Below, one piece after another: positions 8,055-16,298 of a stretch of 35,658 nucleotides of DNA. The stretch lies in the NCBI GenBank assembly GCA_022820835.1, contig JAJEET010000103.1, positions 1 through 35,658 of the forward strand, given 5' to 3'. Each line of letters opens with the position of its first letter. The first letter of the stretch is position 1. A program made the position numbers and the translations under genes. The notes below the pieces were generated by a model. The model saw nothing but the letters and a program-made list of their open reading frames with translations, was not told where the DNA came from and ran no database searches. The DNA is from Candidatus Poribacteria bacterium (lineage in GTDB: Bacteria > Poribacteria > WGA-4E > WGA-3G).

Positions 8055-8092
8055 CCGTACCTCCGCGGCGTTGATCAGTGATATTATCTTGC

Positions 8093-8122
8093 ATTTTATC
8101 ATACTTGATCTAAAAATGTCAA
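8093..8122 (-). promoter_or_regulatory. Promoter of the small coiled-coil gene
   Basis: On the minus strand TTGACA (8117-8122) and TAAAAT (8093-8098) are 18 nt apart. The GGAGG ribosome site and ATG of the coiled-coil gene follow about 40 nt downstream. It is back-to-back with the MNT-HEPN promoter. Confidence 0.6.
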
Positions 8123-8133
8123 AATATTCACCC

Positions 8134-8163
8134 TTGAAAATTTCCCAAACGACATGTTATAAT
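8134..8163 (+). promoter_or_regulatory. Promoter of the MNT-HEPN - proA unit
   Basis: TTGAAA (8134-8139) and a consensus TATAAT (8158-8163) are 18 nt apart, about 40 nt before the start codon at 8206. It implies that proA is transcribed separately from proB, together with the MNT-HEPN gene. Confidence 0.65.
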
Positions 8164-8205
8164 ATCCGTGTTATTTTCTCATACTTCATACCGAAGGAGG
8201 AACGC

Positions 8206-8970
8206 ATGGTTAGCCGAGAAACCATTCAAGCTGTTGTTAACGATATCGTGCGAGAGTTCACACCGCTGCAAGTGATTCTCTTCGGTTCCTATGCCTACGG
8301 CACACCGACAGAGGACTCGGATGTGGACCTGCTCGTCGTAATGGATATTCCAAAATCAGAATTTCGCAATAAAGCGATAGAGATTCGGCAACGTATCCCG
8401 TACCAGTTCGGTATGGATCTCTTAGTCCGATCTCCCGAAGAGATCGCGTACCGTCTCGCCTACAACGATTGGTTTCTCCGCGAAATTACTGAAAAAGGAG
8501 AACTCCTTCACGGATATGACACACATTGCAGAATAGAAAACACACCCCACATCTTCAAAAAGGAGAAGGTGCTGATGAACCCGCTAACGCTGGAGTGGGT
8601 GGAGAAAGCTGAAGAAGATTATAATTTAGCACAGTTGGCGCAACAAGCGTCGCGTCCATTTCACAATTCTATCTGTTTCCATGCGCAACAGTGCATCGAA
8701 AAATATCTAAAAGCGTGGCTTCAAGAGGCGAGCATTCCGGTCCCAAGGACACACAATCTCGAGGAATTACTGATGTTGATTGTGCCGAGGCTACCTGATT
8801 GGGCACAGTGGTATCCTGATTTTAAGATAATCACTATGTATGCAGTGGATTCTCGCTACCCCGGCGATCCAGCGACAGCTGAGAACACAAAACATGCTAT
8901 GCGTGTATGCGAAGCGGTGCGTCAAGCCATCCGTTCCGCATTGAAGCTTCCAACTAAAGGAGAATCATGA
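8206..8970 (+). CDS. Fused MNT nucleotidyltransferase - HEPN domain protein
   Basis: This 254-residue protein joins two domains that are commonly encoded by separate neighbouring genes. Residues 1-100 form a minimal nucleotidyltransferase, with G27-S28, catalytic D39 and D41 (SDVDLLVV) and a third acid at D71. Residues 125-250 form a HEPN domain (FHAQQCIEKYLKAWL and PRTHNLEELL). No clear Rx4-6H ribonuclease motif is seen, so it resembles HI0073/HI0074-type pairs more than HepT toxins. ATG 8206 follows AAGGAGG perfectly. An internal GGAG plus ATG at 8575 would make the HEPN part alone. The stop overlaps the proA start by 4 nt (ATGA). Known relatives nucleotidylate proteins or tRNA; the target here is unknown. 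Confidence 0.85.
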   Translation: MVSRETIQAVVNDIVREFTPLQVILFGSYAYGTPTEDSDVDLLVVMDIPKSEFRNKAIEIRQRIPYQFGMDLLVRSPEEIAYRLAYNDWFLREITEKGELLHGYDTHCRIENTPHIFKKEKVLMNPLTLEWVEKAEEDYNLAQLAQQASRPFHNSICFHAQQCIEKYLKAWLQEASIPVPRTHNLEELLMLIVPRLPDWAQWYPDFKIITMYAVDSRYPGDPATAENTKHAMRVCEAVRQAIRSALKLPTKGES

Positions 8971-10229
8971 ACGAAAACATCCAAGAATTAATCCAATCAC
9001 AAGCGAAAAAAGCGAAATCGGCGATGCGTGTTTTATCGCGGAGCTCCGCCGATGTCCGAAATCACGCCCTTCTATCAATGGCTGAAAGCCTCCAGAACTC
9101 GAAAGATAAAATCCAAACAGCCAATCAAATTGACCTCGATAATGGCGAAAAAACCGGACTCGCCGCACCACTCATGCAACGCCTCCTGTTAGACGATAAA
9201 AAGATTGAGCGCATGGTGGACAACCTCCGACAAGTCGCTGCACTCCCCGACCCGATCGGTGCTGTTATCAGTATGGGAGAACGTCCGAACGGACTCAAAA
9301 TCGGCACAGTCCGCGTGCCCATCGGTGTCGTCGCTGTGGTCTACGAATCGCGTCCCGATGTAACCGTCGAAGTCTCCGCACTCTGCATCAAATCCGGGAA
9401 CGGCGTTATCCTGCGTGGCGGTTCCGAAGCGATACACTCCAACGCGACACTCGCTCGGATACTCAGCGATACCGCCGCCGCAGAAGGTGTTCCAGATGCA
9501 ATCCAATTTGTTGACTCTACCGACCGACAGGCAGTCTACGAACTCATCCAGCTGCCAGACTATATCGACCTCGTGATCCCACGCGGCAGCAACGAATTCG
9601 TGCAATTCTTGATGAAGGAATCTGATGTCCCTGTACTCGGACACGCCGACGGTATCTGCCATATCTACGTTGACAAAGCCGCCGACCTCGAAATGGCAAA
9701 CAATATCTGCATCAACGCGAAGGTTGGGTACAAAGTCGCCGTCTGTAACGCCTTGGAGACCCTCCTCGTCCATGCCGATACCGCCGAGCAATTCCTTCCC
9801 GATTTCTGTAAAGCACTCCAAGATGCCGACGTTGAAATCCGTGGATGCGAACGGACGCGGAAACTCTACCCAACCGCCAAACCGGCAACCGAAGAAGATT
9901 GGCGCACAGAATACCTCGATTATATTCTCTCTATCCGCGTGGTAGAGGATATCGAAACAGCGATTGACCACATGGAAACTTACGGCTCACACCACTCCGA
10001 CGCGATTATCACCGAAAGCTACAGCGCAGCACAACGCTTCCTCAAAGAGGTCGATTCCGCAGCAGTCTACGTCAACGCCAGCACCGTCTTCACCGATGGC
10101 TACGAATTCGGTCTCGGTGCCGAAGTCGGTATCAGCACACAGAAACTCCACTCCCGCGGTCCCATGGGACTCGAAGGACTCACAACCTACAAATACATCG
10201 TCTACGGAAACGGACAAATCCGTGAATAG
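8967..10229 (+). CDS. proA: Gamma-glutamyl phosphate reductase
   Basis: This 420-residue enzyme reduces gamma-glutamyl phosphate with NADPH to glutamate semialdehyde, the second step of proline synthesis. The aldehyde-dehydrogenase-type fold shows VPIGVVAVVYESRPDVTVEVSA, the GNGVILRGGSEA loop, IPRGSNEFV, and VPVLGHADGICHIYVD, whose cysteine is the expected nucleophile. The C-terminal ASTVFTDGYEFGLGAEVGIST motif is intact. The ATG overlaps the stop of the MNT-HEPN gene (ATGA) and uses its AAAGGAG site, so the two are coupled in translation. It lies downstream of proB but behind its own promoter. Confidence 0.97.
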   Translation: MNENIQELIQSQAKKAKSAMRVLSRSSADVRNHALLSMAESLQNSKDKIQTANQIDLDNGEKTGLAAPLMQRLLLDDKKIERMVDNLRQVAALPDPIGAVISMGERPNGLKIGTVRVPIGVVAVVYESRPDVTVEVSALCIKSGNGVILRGGSEAIHSNATLARILSDTAAAEGVPDAIQFVDSTDRQAVYELIQLPDYIDLVIPRGSNEFVQFLMKESDVPVLGHADGICHIYVDKAADLEMANNICINAKVGYKVAVCNALETLLVHADTAEQFLPDFCKALQDADVEIRGCERTRKLYPTAKPATEEDWRTEYLDYILSIRVVEDIETAIDHMETYGSHHSDAIITESYSAAQRFLKEVDSAAVYVNASTVFTDGYEFGLGAEVGISTQKLHSRGPMGLEGLTTYKYIVYGNGQIRE

Positions 10230-10274
10230 GGCGCACGACACGCGCTTAACGCAGTCTATTACCGGAGGAAAATC

Positions 10275-10889
10275 ATGGCAGCTCGCGCAGCACAAACCCA
10301 TCTCACCCCTGAGGAATACATTGCTTTTGAACGCAAAGCACCTCCAAACTCAGAGATAATCAGGTATGAGTACTTAAATGGTGAACTGATAGCAATGTCC
10401 GGGACAAGTCGAGCGCATAATCTGATTACAGGTAATATCTGTGCTGGGCTCCACAGTCTATTAAAAGGCAGCCGACGTGAAACCTACATGAACGCGATGC
10501 GGGTGAGTGCTCCCGTTACTTCCTCCTACTTCTACCCGGATGTTATCGTTTGTGAAGAACCCCGTTTTGAAGACGATGTTTTTGACATACTCCTTAACCC
10601 TATTATCGTCGTAGAAGTCCTCTCTCCTTCAACCGAGGCGTACGATCGCGGTGAAAAATTCAGTCATTACCGACACCTCACATCCCTGCAGGAATACATC
10701 CTCGTCTCCCAAGACAAGGTACTTGTTGAACGTTACCGCCGTCCCGAAAAAAATGAGACCGCACCCGTTACTGCGCAAGACTGGATTTTCACTGCTTTCC
10801 AAGCACCTGAAGATATTTTGCCACTCACCGCCATCCAATGCGAACTGCCTTTGCAAGAAATCTACGAACGCGTGACGTTCCCTGATTAG
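10275..10889 (+). CDS. Uma2 family (DUF820) putative endonuclease
   Basis: This 204-residue protein belongs to the Uma2 family of PD-(D/E)XK-fold putative nucleases, abundant in cyanobacteria and several uncultured phyla. Typical features are LTPEEYIAFE near the start, RYEYLNGELIAMSGTSRAHN, YFYPDVIV with the metal-binding aspartate, and IIVVEVLSPSTEAYDRGEKFSHYRHL with the E-x-K-like core, ending EYILVSQDKVLVERYRR. A CGGAGGA ribosome site precedes the ATG. It follows proA by 45 nt. Cellular role is unclear; such genes often occur in accessory, mobile-rich regions. Confidence 0.9.
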   Translation: MAARAAQTHLTPEEYIAFERKAPPNSEIIRYEYLNGELIAMSGTSRAHNLITGNICAGLHSLLKGSRRETYMNAMRVSAPVTSSYFYPDVIVCEEPRFEDDVFDILLNPIIVVEVLSPSTEAYDRGEKFSHYRHLTSLQEYILVSQDKVLVERYRRPEKNETAPVTAQDWIFTAFQAPEDILPLTAIQCELPLQEIYERVTFPD

Positions 10890-10918
10890 AACTGTCATAT
10901 AGAGGTTGTGTCCCTATT

Positions 10919-11047
10919 ATGCCTAAACAGATCTCAGAAACATCGCCTTCAATCCGCCACTATTTTGTAGACGAAGGCGGCGACAGTACCCTTTTTTCCA
11001 AGACAGGAAAGGGATTGGTAGGTAAGTTATTATGGAAAAATGCGTAA
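10919..11047 (+). pseudogene. Truncated DUF3800 protein fragment
   Basis: A 42-codon open frame encodes RHYFVDEGGDSTLFSKTGKG, which matches the N-terminal start of DUF3800 proteins (usually HYFVDEAGDxTLF...). Those proteins are normally more than 200 residues long and RNase-H-like in fold; the leading aspartate of YFVDE is thought to be catalytic. Here the frame stops just after the first motif, and no continuation is seen in the next 70 nt in any frame. It is best read as a remnant left after deletion between the Uma2 gene and the flippase gene. Confidence 0.7.
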
Positions 11048-11118
11048 GTCCTAAGGAAAAGAAATAAGGAAGGTGTCCACAACGCTCTCTACATTAAAGC
11101 ACACCGTTCAGACATTGC

Positions 11119-12498
11119 ATGCCGAATAACGCACCCCAAACAGAACCCTCTCTCCTCAAAAATATCCTCGTCGTTACACCGCTGAGTTTAATCGGACGCG
11201 CCGGTACACTTCTTATTTACATCGCACTCGGCAACTGGTTCGGTGACCCAGCAGAAATGGATTTCATCTACTACTATTGGGGCATCGCCGTATTCTTGAT
11301 TGATCTGCTCAGTTCTGCCTCCGCCTATTCCGTGCTCGTTCCACTATTAGCTGAAGCCCGAATGAAAAGTGAAGCCGAGGCACAACGCTGCGTCCAATCC
11401 ATCTTTTCCCGTTATATAACTATAATGCCTTGGCTCTGCTGTCTCCTCGTCGTCATCTCTTATGTAGTTTCCCAACAATTCTTACCAAACACCGGACTCA
11501 CACCGACCACCACATTCGGTATCGTCTGTGGATTCCTCTGCCTCGCGATTATCACATCCATCCGTTGGATGCTCAAGGCAATATTGGACACGTATCAAGC
11601 GTTCCAACTCCCCGTTATTTCACAAGGGCTCCGTGCCGCCGTCGTCATCGGAACAATCTACTTGTGTAAACCCTCTCTAACATGGCTCAGTATACCCTTC
11701 GCGCTGATCCTCGGCGAACTTTTCCAAGTGGTCGTCCTATTCCCACGTTGCTGCACCATCCTGAACCTACGGGTGCGGCAACTGAAACTCAATTTACAAG
11801 AGACCTCCTACACCAAACAGTTCTTCCCTCAATGTCTACTCATGATCGGTGCGGCGATTTCAGATGGACTGAACCCTGTCGTCGATCGGGGGATGGCAAG
11901 CACATTAGGCGCGAGCTCCGTCTCGAAACTGGATTACGCACTCCGCTTGTGCGCAATCCCTGAAACGCTCACAGGTGTAACACTCCCTGTTCTACTCTCA
12001 CATTGGGCGAAAATATCATCATCTGAGCAGCAATTAGAAAACAACCGAACAACCAACGGAACGCAATTCCAACGAAGCGTCTGGCAAGGTGTCGTTATAC
12101 TGTTGGTGTTGATGGCACCATTTTTGACAGGTTTCTATCTTTTCCGGGAAAACATCGTCTCAATCTTGTATGGACACGGTGAACTGTCCGAGGGAGGTCA
12201 GGCACACATCGCTTCGTTGTTGGGGATCTACCTGATTGGAATGCTACCACGTCTCATGAGCAGGCTGCTTATACGCGCGCACCTCGCACGTCAGGCACAC
12301 GGTACGATCGTAACCGCAACCCTCATCAGACTCGTCCTAAATCCGTTTCTCAATTGGTTGTTCATGCGGTATTGGGGATTAGAAGGGATCGCTTGGTCAA
12401 CAGCGTTGCTGTCCTATCCAATTTTCGCGTATATCGCGATCGCGTTCCGGCGAGCGGAACAGGTGAACAAAACTATAGTAAAATCTACAATGAAGTAG
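11119..12498 (+). CDS. MurJ/MviN-like lipid flippase
   Basis: This 459-residue integral membrane protein has about 12-14 hydrophobic segments and belongs to the MurJ/MviN branch of the MOP flippase superfamily. MurJ moves the peptidoglycan precursor lipid II across the inner membrane; relatives move other polyprenyl-linked sugars. Family-like segments include the SLIGRAGTLLIYIALGNWFG start, RGMASTLGASSVSKLDYALRL and the FRENIVSILYGHGELSEGG block, which corresponds to the MurJ region F..R..I..LL..G.F. The length is somewhat below typical MurJ (about 510). The ribosome site is weak. A hairpin follows 32 nt downstream. It could be a secondary MurJ paralogue rather than the essential one. Confidence 0.82.
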   Translation: MPNNAPQTEPSLLKNILVVTPLSLIGRAGTLLIYIALGNWFGDPAEMDFIYYYWGIAVFLIDLLSSASAYSVLVPLLAEARMKSEAEAQRCVQSIFSRYITIMPWLCCLLVVISYVVSQQFLPNTGLTPTTTFGIVCGFLCLAIITSIRWMLKAILDTYQAFQLPVISQGLRAAVVIGTIYLCKPSLTWLSIPFALILGELFQVVVLFPRCCTILNLRVRQLKLNLQETSYTKQFFPQCLLMIGAAISDGLNPVVDRGMASTLGASSVSKLDYALRLCAIPETLTGVTLPVLLSHWAKISSSEQQLENNRTTNGTQFQRSVWQGVVILLVLMAPFLTGFYLFRENIVSILYGHGELSEGGQAHIASLLGIYLIGMLPRLMSRLLIRAHLARQAHGTIVTATLIRLVLNPFLNWLFMRYWGLEGIAWSTALLSYPIFAYIAIAFRRAEQVNKTIVKSTMK

Positions 12499-12530
12499 AC
12501 ACTTTTCCTGTAACAAAAGATAGTTCGTAG

Positions 12531-12549
12531 GGGCGAGGTCTCCTCGTCC
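12531..12549. terminator. Bidirectional hairpin terminator
   Basis: GGGCGAGG (12531-12538) pairs with CCTCGTCC (12542-12549) around a TCT loop, with one G-U pair. It lies between convergent genes, 32 nt after the flippase and 26 nt after the GDPD stop. The rightward side is followed by GTCTTTC. The GTAGGGGCGAGG-type core may also be a dispersed intergenic repeat. Confidence 0.55.
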
Positions 12550-12575
12550 GTCTTTCAAAATGTGTCTTATTATTT

Positions 12576-13349
12576 TTACAGGTCACTATAAACCTGAACA
12601 AAGCGTTCCGGGTAATTAGACGTAATACCTTGCACACCAAAATTCTCCATTTCGCGCATCCGATCAAGGTCATCTACAGTCCAACACCACAAGGCAATGC
12701 CACGCCGTCGGATCTGATACGCAAATTCCGCCGTGATTAACGGGTGATAGACATTTAACAGGTTGCACCCCAATTCCCCCAATCGCTGGCAGAGGTCGGC
12801 AGGTGAAGCACCAGTGTTATGATTTCCAATGAGCCATCCTGTCGAAATTCGGGGTTCCAAACCCCGAACATCCTGTAGAACTGAGGCATCAAAGGAGATA
12901 ATAACCACCCACTCAAGCGCGTTCATCTCGCGAACTTTTCTTACAACCGTTTTACCAATAGTAGGATCCTTAATTTCGAGTACAGCGATCGCATCTCCAG
13001 AGATACATTCTAACGATTCGGCAAGCGTCGGCACCAACTCACGCGGAACTGTCCTAACGGCAGTCGCACTCACCCGAATCTGTTTGCATCCAAAGTCAGG
13101 ATGAAACCAGCCACCAGCATCTGCCATTTTAACTGCTGCAAGCGTCTTTTCCCTAACAAGTCCAGTGAGGTTCGTCGTCCTGTCCAACGTCGCATCGTGG
13201 ATCGCAACGATTTCGCCATCTTTTGTCCCGTGCAGATCAAGTTCAACAGCATCAACACCAATTGCGAGTGCCTTCCTGAAAGCCGAAAGCGTATTTTCCG
13301 GCGCACTTCCAGAGGCACCTCGGTGCGCAACCCGAATCCACGAACACAT
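12576..13349 (-). CDS. Glycerophosphodiester phosphodiesterase
   Basis: This 257-residue TIM-barrel enzyme hydrolyses glycerophosphodiesters to glycerol 3-phosphate and an alcohol. Catalytic and metal-binding residues are clear: H9-R10 (AHRGASG), E19-N20, E36 and D38 (VELDLHGTKDG) and H51 (IHDATLDRTT). The C-terminal LWCWTVDDLDRMREMENFGVQGITSNYPE matches the family. The protein has no signal peptide, so it is probably cytoplasmic, like UgpQ. It starts 22 nt after the NtrC-type regulator gene on the same strand and is the last gene of that unit. Control by the sigma-54 activator is possible but not shown. Confidence 0.94.
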   Translation of the reverse strand: MCSWIRVAHRGASGSAPENTLSAFRKALAIGVDAVELDLHGTKDGEIVAIHDATLDRTTNLTGLVREKTLAAVKMADAGGWFHPDFGCKQIRVSATAVRTVPRELVPTLAESLECISGDAIAVLEIKDPTIGKTVVRKVREMNALEWVVIISFDASVLQDVRGLEPRISTGWLIGNHNTGASPADLCQRLGELGCNLLNVYHPLITAEFAYQIRRRGIALWCWTVDDLDRMREMENFGVQGITSNYPERFVQVYSDL

Positions 13350-13371
13350 AATATCTTATCTCCTGTAGTGC

Positions 13372-14805
13372 TTACGCCATATCATCAGCAGCTGTGGTCT
13401 GTTTAATCTTCTTTAGAAGCGTGGTTCGACTCATACCCAACAATTCAGCAGTCTTGCTATGATTACCCGAAAACTCATCTAAAACCAGTTCAACCAACAC
13501 CTTATCCAACTGGTTGACAACATCCTCGTAAATGCCCTGTCTCCCTTCGGAAACAGCCTCCTGAATCGTGTTCCGTAAAATGGACTTAAGCGTCGCCTCA
13601 AGTTGTGAATCATCGGTAGCATGTACCGCGTGTCCGCTCCTGATTTCTGGTGGTAGATCATCTGGTAGAATCACATCTGATCGAGACAACGTCGCTGCGC
13701 TTCGGATACAATTTTCCAACTCACGAACATTCCCGGGCCACGGGTAGTCTCGCAGCAGCTGCATCCCTTCTACTGAAATCCCGCGAATCGGTTTGCCGAG
13801 TTCCTCCTGAATCAGTTGTAAAAAGTGCGTGACAAGTAGTGGAATATCCTCTTGGCGTTCCCGTAATGGCGGAAGATGGATCGCAATGCGCTTGAAACGG
13901 TAATAGAGATCCTCACGGAACTGTCCCCGTCTCACCATTTCGCCAAGTTCCTGATTCGTGGCAGCGATCACACGAACATCCACTTTAAACCTACGGGTAC
14001 CACCTAACCGTTCAATCTCTTGCGTTTGCAAAGCACGGAGCAGTTTAACCTGCAGCGTCGCAGTCATGTTCCCCACTTCATCGAGAAAAAGTGTGCCACC
14101 ATCTGCCAACTCAAATCGTCCCGGCTTTCCCTCCGTTTTGGCACCCGTAAACGCTCCCGCTTCATAGCCGAAGAGTTCACTCTCCAAGAGCTCATCAGGG
14201 AGCGCGCCACAATCAACCGGAATAAACGGTTTCTCCTTGCGTTCACTTCCAACGTGAATAGCACGCGCAACAAGGTCCTTGCCGCTCCCGGTTTCACCCT
14301 CGATCAACACCGTCATCGTATTGCTTGCCATGATCCCGATGAGTTTGTAGATTTCGCGCATCTGGCTGCTTTTGCCGACCAATCGGTGTCCACTCTGCCC
14401 AGACGATTCGTCCACCGCCTCTACAGCCAAGGAACTACGAACAGATTGCGTGCGGAACGCACGTTCCAGCACACCCTTGACAACATCCAGGTCAATCGGT
14501 TTCGGCACAAAATCAAACGCCTGCAAACGCATCGCTGCGACTGTCGTCTCCACATCGTCATAAGCCGTGATGATCACCACAATGACCCACGGATAGTGGG
14601 CTTTAATCTCTTCTAACGCCTCCAAACCACTCATCCCAGGCAAGTTCACATCAAGCAAAACGACATCCGGCTTGTCAGCAGCAATACGGCGTATACCTTC
14701 CTCGGCACTGTTCGCGACATCCGACGCATACCCTTCACTTTCAAGGAATTGCTCGAATGCCCAACATATTTTCTCATCGTCGTCAATGACCAACACATTC
14801 TTCAT
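13372..14805 (-). CDS. NtrC-family sigma-54 response regulator
   Basis: This 477-residue protein has a receiver domain (about 1-115; acidic pocket D8-D10, phospho-acceptor D52, K102), a sigma-54 AAA+ domain (about 140-370) and a Fis-type helix-turn-helix at the end (LGMSRTTLLKKIKQ). Walker A is GETGSGKD (170-177), the sigma-54 contact loop GAFTGA lies at 217-222, and Walker B is LFLDE at 239-243. ATG 14805 is preferred because AGGTGG lies 6 nt upstream and the receiver fold begins at once. No histidine kinase is encoded nearby, so the partner is elsewhere. It sits between a luciferase-like monooxygenase and a phosphodiesterase gene in one leftward unit. Confidence 0.94.
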   Translation of the reverse strand: MKNVLVIDDDEKICWAFEQFLESEGYASDVANSAEEGIRRIAADKPDVVLLDVNLPGMSGLEALEEIKAHYPWVIVVIITAYDDVETTVAAMRLQAFDFVPKPIDLDVVKGVLERAFRTQSVRSSLAVEAVDESSGQSGHRLVGKSSQMREIYKLIGIMASNTMTVLIEGETGSGKDLVARAIHVGSERKEKPFIPVDCGALPDELLESELFGYEAGAFTGAKTEGKPGRFELADGGTLFLDEVGNMTATLQVKLLRALQTQEIERLGGTRRFKVDVRVIAATNQELGEMVRRGQFREDLYYRFKRIAIHLPPLRERQEDIPLLVTHFLQLIQEELGKPIRGISVEGMQLLRDYPWPGNVRELENCIRSAATLSRSDVILPDDLPPEIRSGHAVHATDDSQLEATLKSILRNTIQEAVSEGRQGIYEDVVNQLDKVLVELVLDEFSGNHSKTAELLGMSRTTLLKKIKQTTAADDMA

Positions 14806-14844
14806 CGGATTCCACCTAAGCACATTTGATAAATGCCCCAATGT

Positions 14845-16134
14845 CTATGGGTTCTTCTCCGTGCGTTTTCCACCCTCTATTGACAACAGAAACTTCTCGC
14901 CATCATCACTTATTTCAGGGGAACCGCTCTCTTCCGCTTTCTCTTCTAACTTCCGCTTAATCACCGGATAGGCATCCACAACCGGTACCTCTTCGAGATC
15001 TGTCAACGGCGGTTTGCGTTGCTCTGCTCTCGCAATCGCTTCAGCGAACCGTTCATTTTTTCTTTCATCCTGTGCAACGTCCCGCGCCTTGAAGTCCGGT
15101 AAAACCTCTTCCGCAAACAGTTCCAACGATTCGATTATGTCTTCATGACGGTTCGCCCCCGCTTGCTGAATGAAAACGACTTGATCCACGCCTGCCGCTT
15201 CCATCACTTCCAAGTGTTCACGCACCTGATCCGGCGTTCCGATACCCGCCCTACCTTCAGTCGGCTCCTGCGTCGTCTCTCTATACAGCTGCCAAATATC
15301 TGTCTGTCCGGGTATCTGTGATCCACCGTGATAATAGTGCGCTAGCGCAAACCGGAAGAAACGGAATCCGTCTAACCCACGAGCAACAGCAGTCGCCTCA
15401 TCGTTGTGGCAGGAAAAACCTGATACCATGGCGATGTTCGGGTTGACCCGCTGCGTCAGAGGTTCGCATTCCTTCTCAAAAATCTCGTAATACTCTTCCA
15501 CCCAAAATTTGGCTTCGCTTGCATCGACAAAGGCAAAAGTCAACGCACCGAGTCCATATCTCGCCGCAAAACGAAGACTATCACGACTCGAACAAGCCAC
15601 CCACGGCGGCGGATGCGGTGCTTGCAACGGTTTCGGTACAACATTGCGCGGCGGCATCGAAAAATGCTGACCGTCGTACCCAGCATACGGAGACTGCACC
15701 ATCATTTTTGCCGTCTCACGCGTACATTCCGCCCACATCTCGCGTTTATGTTTCGGATCAACATTGAAGCCACCGAGCTCTATATGCGAAGCCGACTCTC
15801 CTGTTCCCCATTCTACACGTCCATTTGATACCAAGTCAAGGGTTGAAATCCGCTCAGCAACACGCGCAGGATGGTTGTACGCCGGCGGCATCAATACGAT
15901 TCCATGCCCCAATCGAATCTGCGTCGTCCGCTGACTACAAGCCGCAAGAAATACCTCCGGCGCAGAAGAGTGCGAATACTCCTCAAGGAAATGGTGCTCT
16001 ACCTCCCAAATATAATCGAAGCCAAGCTTGTCAGCGAGTTCTACCTGTGCCAGTGCATCTTGAAATAACTTATGTTCCGCACCTTCATACCAAGGACGCG
16101 GAATCTGATGCTCATAAAACAGTCCAAATTTCAT
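14845..16134 (-). CDS. Luciferase-like (LLM) flavin-dependent monooxygenase
   Basis: This 429-residue protein belongs to the bacterial-luciferase-like TIM-barrel family, which uses reduced FMN and oxygen to oxidise various organic substrates. The family core is visible in LADKLGFDYIWEVEHHFLEEYSHSSAPEVFLAACSQRT, IRLGHGIVLMPPAYNHPARVAERISTLDLVSNGRVEWGTG and the later GTPDQVREHLEVMEAAGVDQVVFIQQAG. A charged C-terminal tail of about 80 residues follows (KRKLEEKAEESGSPE) and is not part of the usual fold. A TATAAT on the minus strand (16141-16146) lies just 6 nt before the ATG, without a clear ribosome site, so the mRNA may be nearly leaderless. The NtrC-type regulator begins 39 nt downstream. Substrate unknown. 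Confidence 0.9.
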   Translation of the reverse strand: MKFGLFYEHQIPRPWYEGAEHKLFQDALAQVELADKLGFDYIWEVEHHFLEEYSHSSAPEVFLAACSQRTTQIRLGHGIVLMPPAYNHPARVAERISTLDLVSNGRVEWGTGESASHIELGGFNVDPKHKREMWAECTRETAKMMVQSPYAGYDGQHFSMPPRNVVPKPLQAPHPPPWVACSSRDSLRFAARYGLGALTFAFVDASEAKFWVEEYYEIFEKECEPLTQRVNPNIAMVSGFSCHNDEATAVARGLDGFRFFRFALAHYYHGGSQIPGQTDIWQLYRETTQEPTEGRAGIGTPDQVREHLEVMEAAGVDQVVFIQQAGANRHEDIIESLELFAEEVLPDFKARDVAQDERKNERFAEAIARAEQRKPPLTDLEEVPVVDAYPVIKRKLEEKAEESGSPEISDDGEKFLLSIEGGKRTEKNP

Positions 16135-16240
16135 CTTTTAATTATACCTTGCGGTTAAATAACACTGATTTGAAATTTAACGTCCGTTTCTCGAATCCGC
16201 TCTCCATTCCATTACGAGCTACGATCCTGAAGAAAATCCA

Positions 16241-16268
16241 TAAAAACGCACAACCTAACAGGTTATGC
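16241..16268 (-). terminator. Rho-independent terminator of the aldo/keto reductase gene
   Basis: On the minus strand GCATAACCT and AGGTTGTGC form a 9-bp stem with one U-G pair and a GTT loop (plus-strand 16248-16268). It is followed by GTTTTTA (16247-16241). It lies 30 nt past the stop at 16299. Confidence 0.75.
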
Positions 16269-16298
16269 TACAAGTGCTCTGAAATAACTTTATCTGCC

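Noticed and set aside
7918..8205. N-terminal extension of the MNT-HEPN frame
   Set aside because: It is antisense to the small coiled-coil gene; the AAGGAGG site and promoter point to ATG 8206.
9189..9971. Long reverse frame of 260 codons within proA
   Set aside because: It is a shadow of the proA coding sequence with no domain.
14020..14616. Rightward frame of 198 codons opposite the NtrC gene
   Set aside because: It is antisense to a well-defined regulator gene and has no motif.
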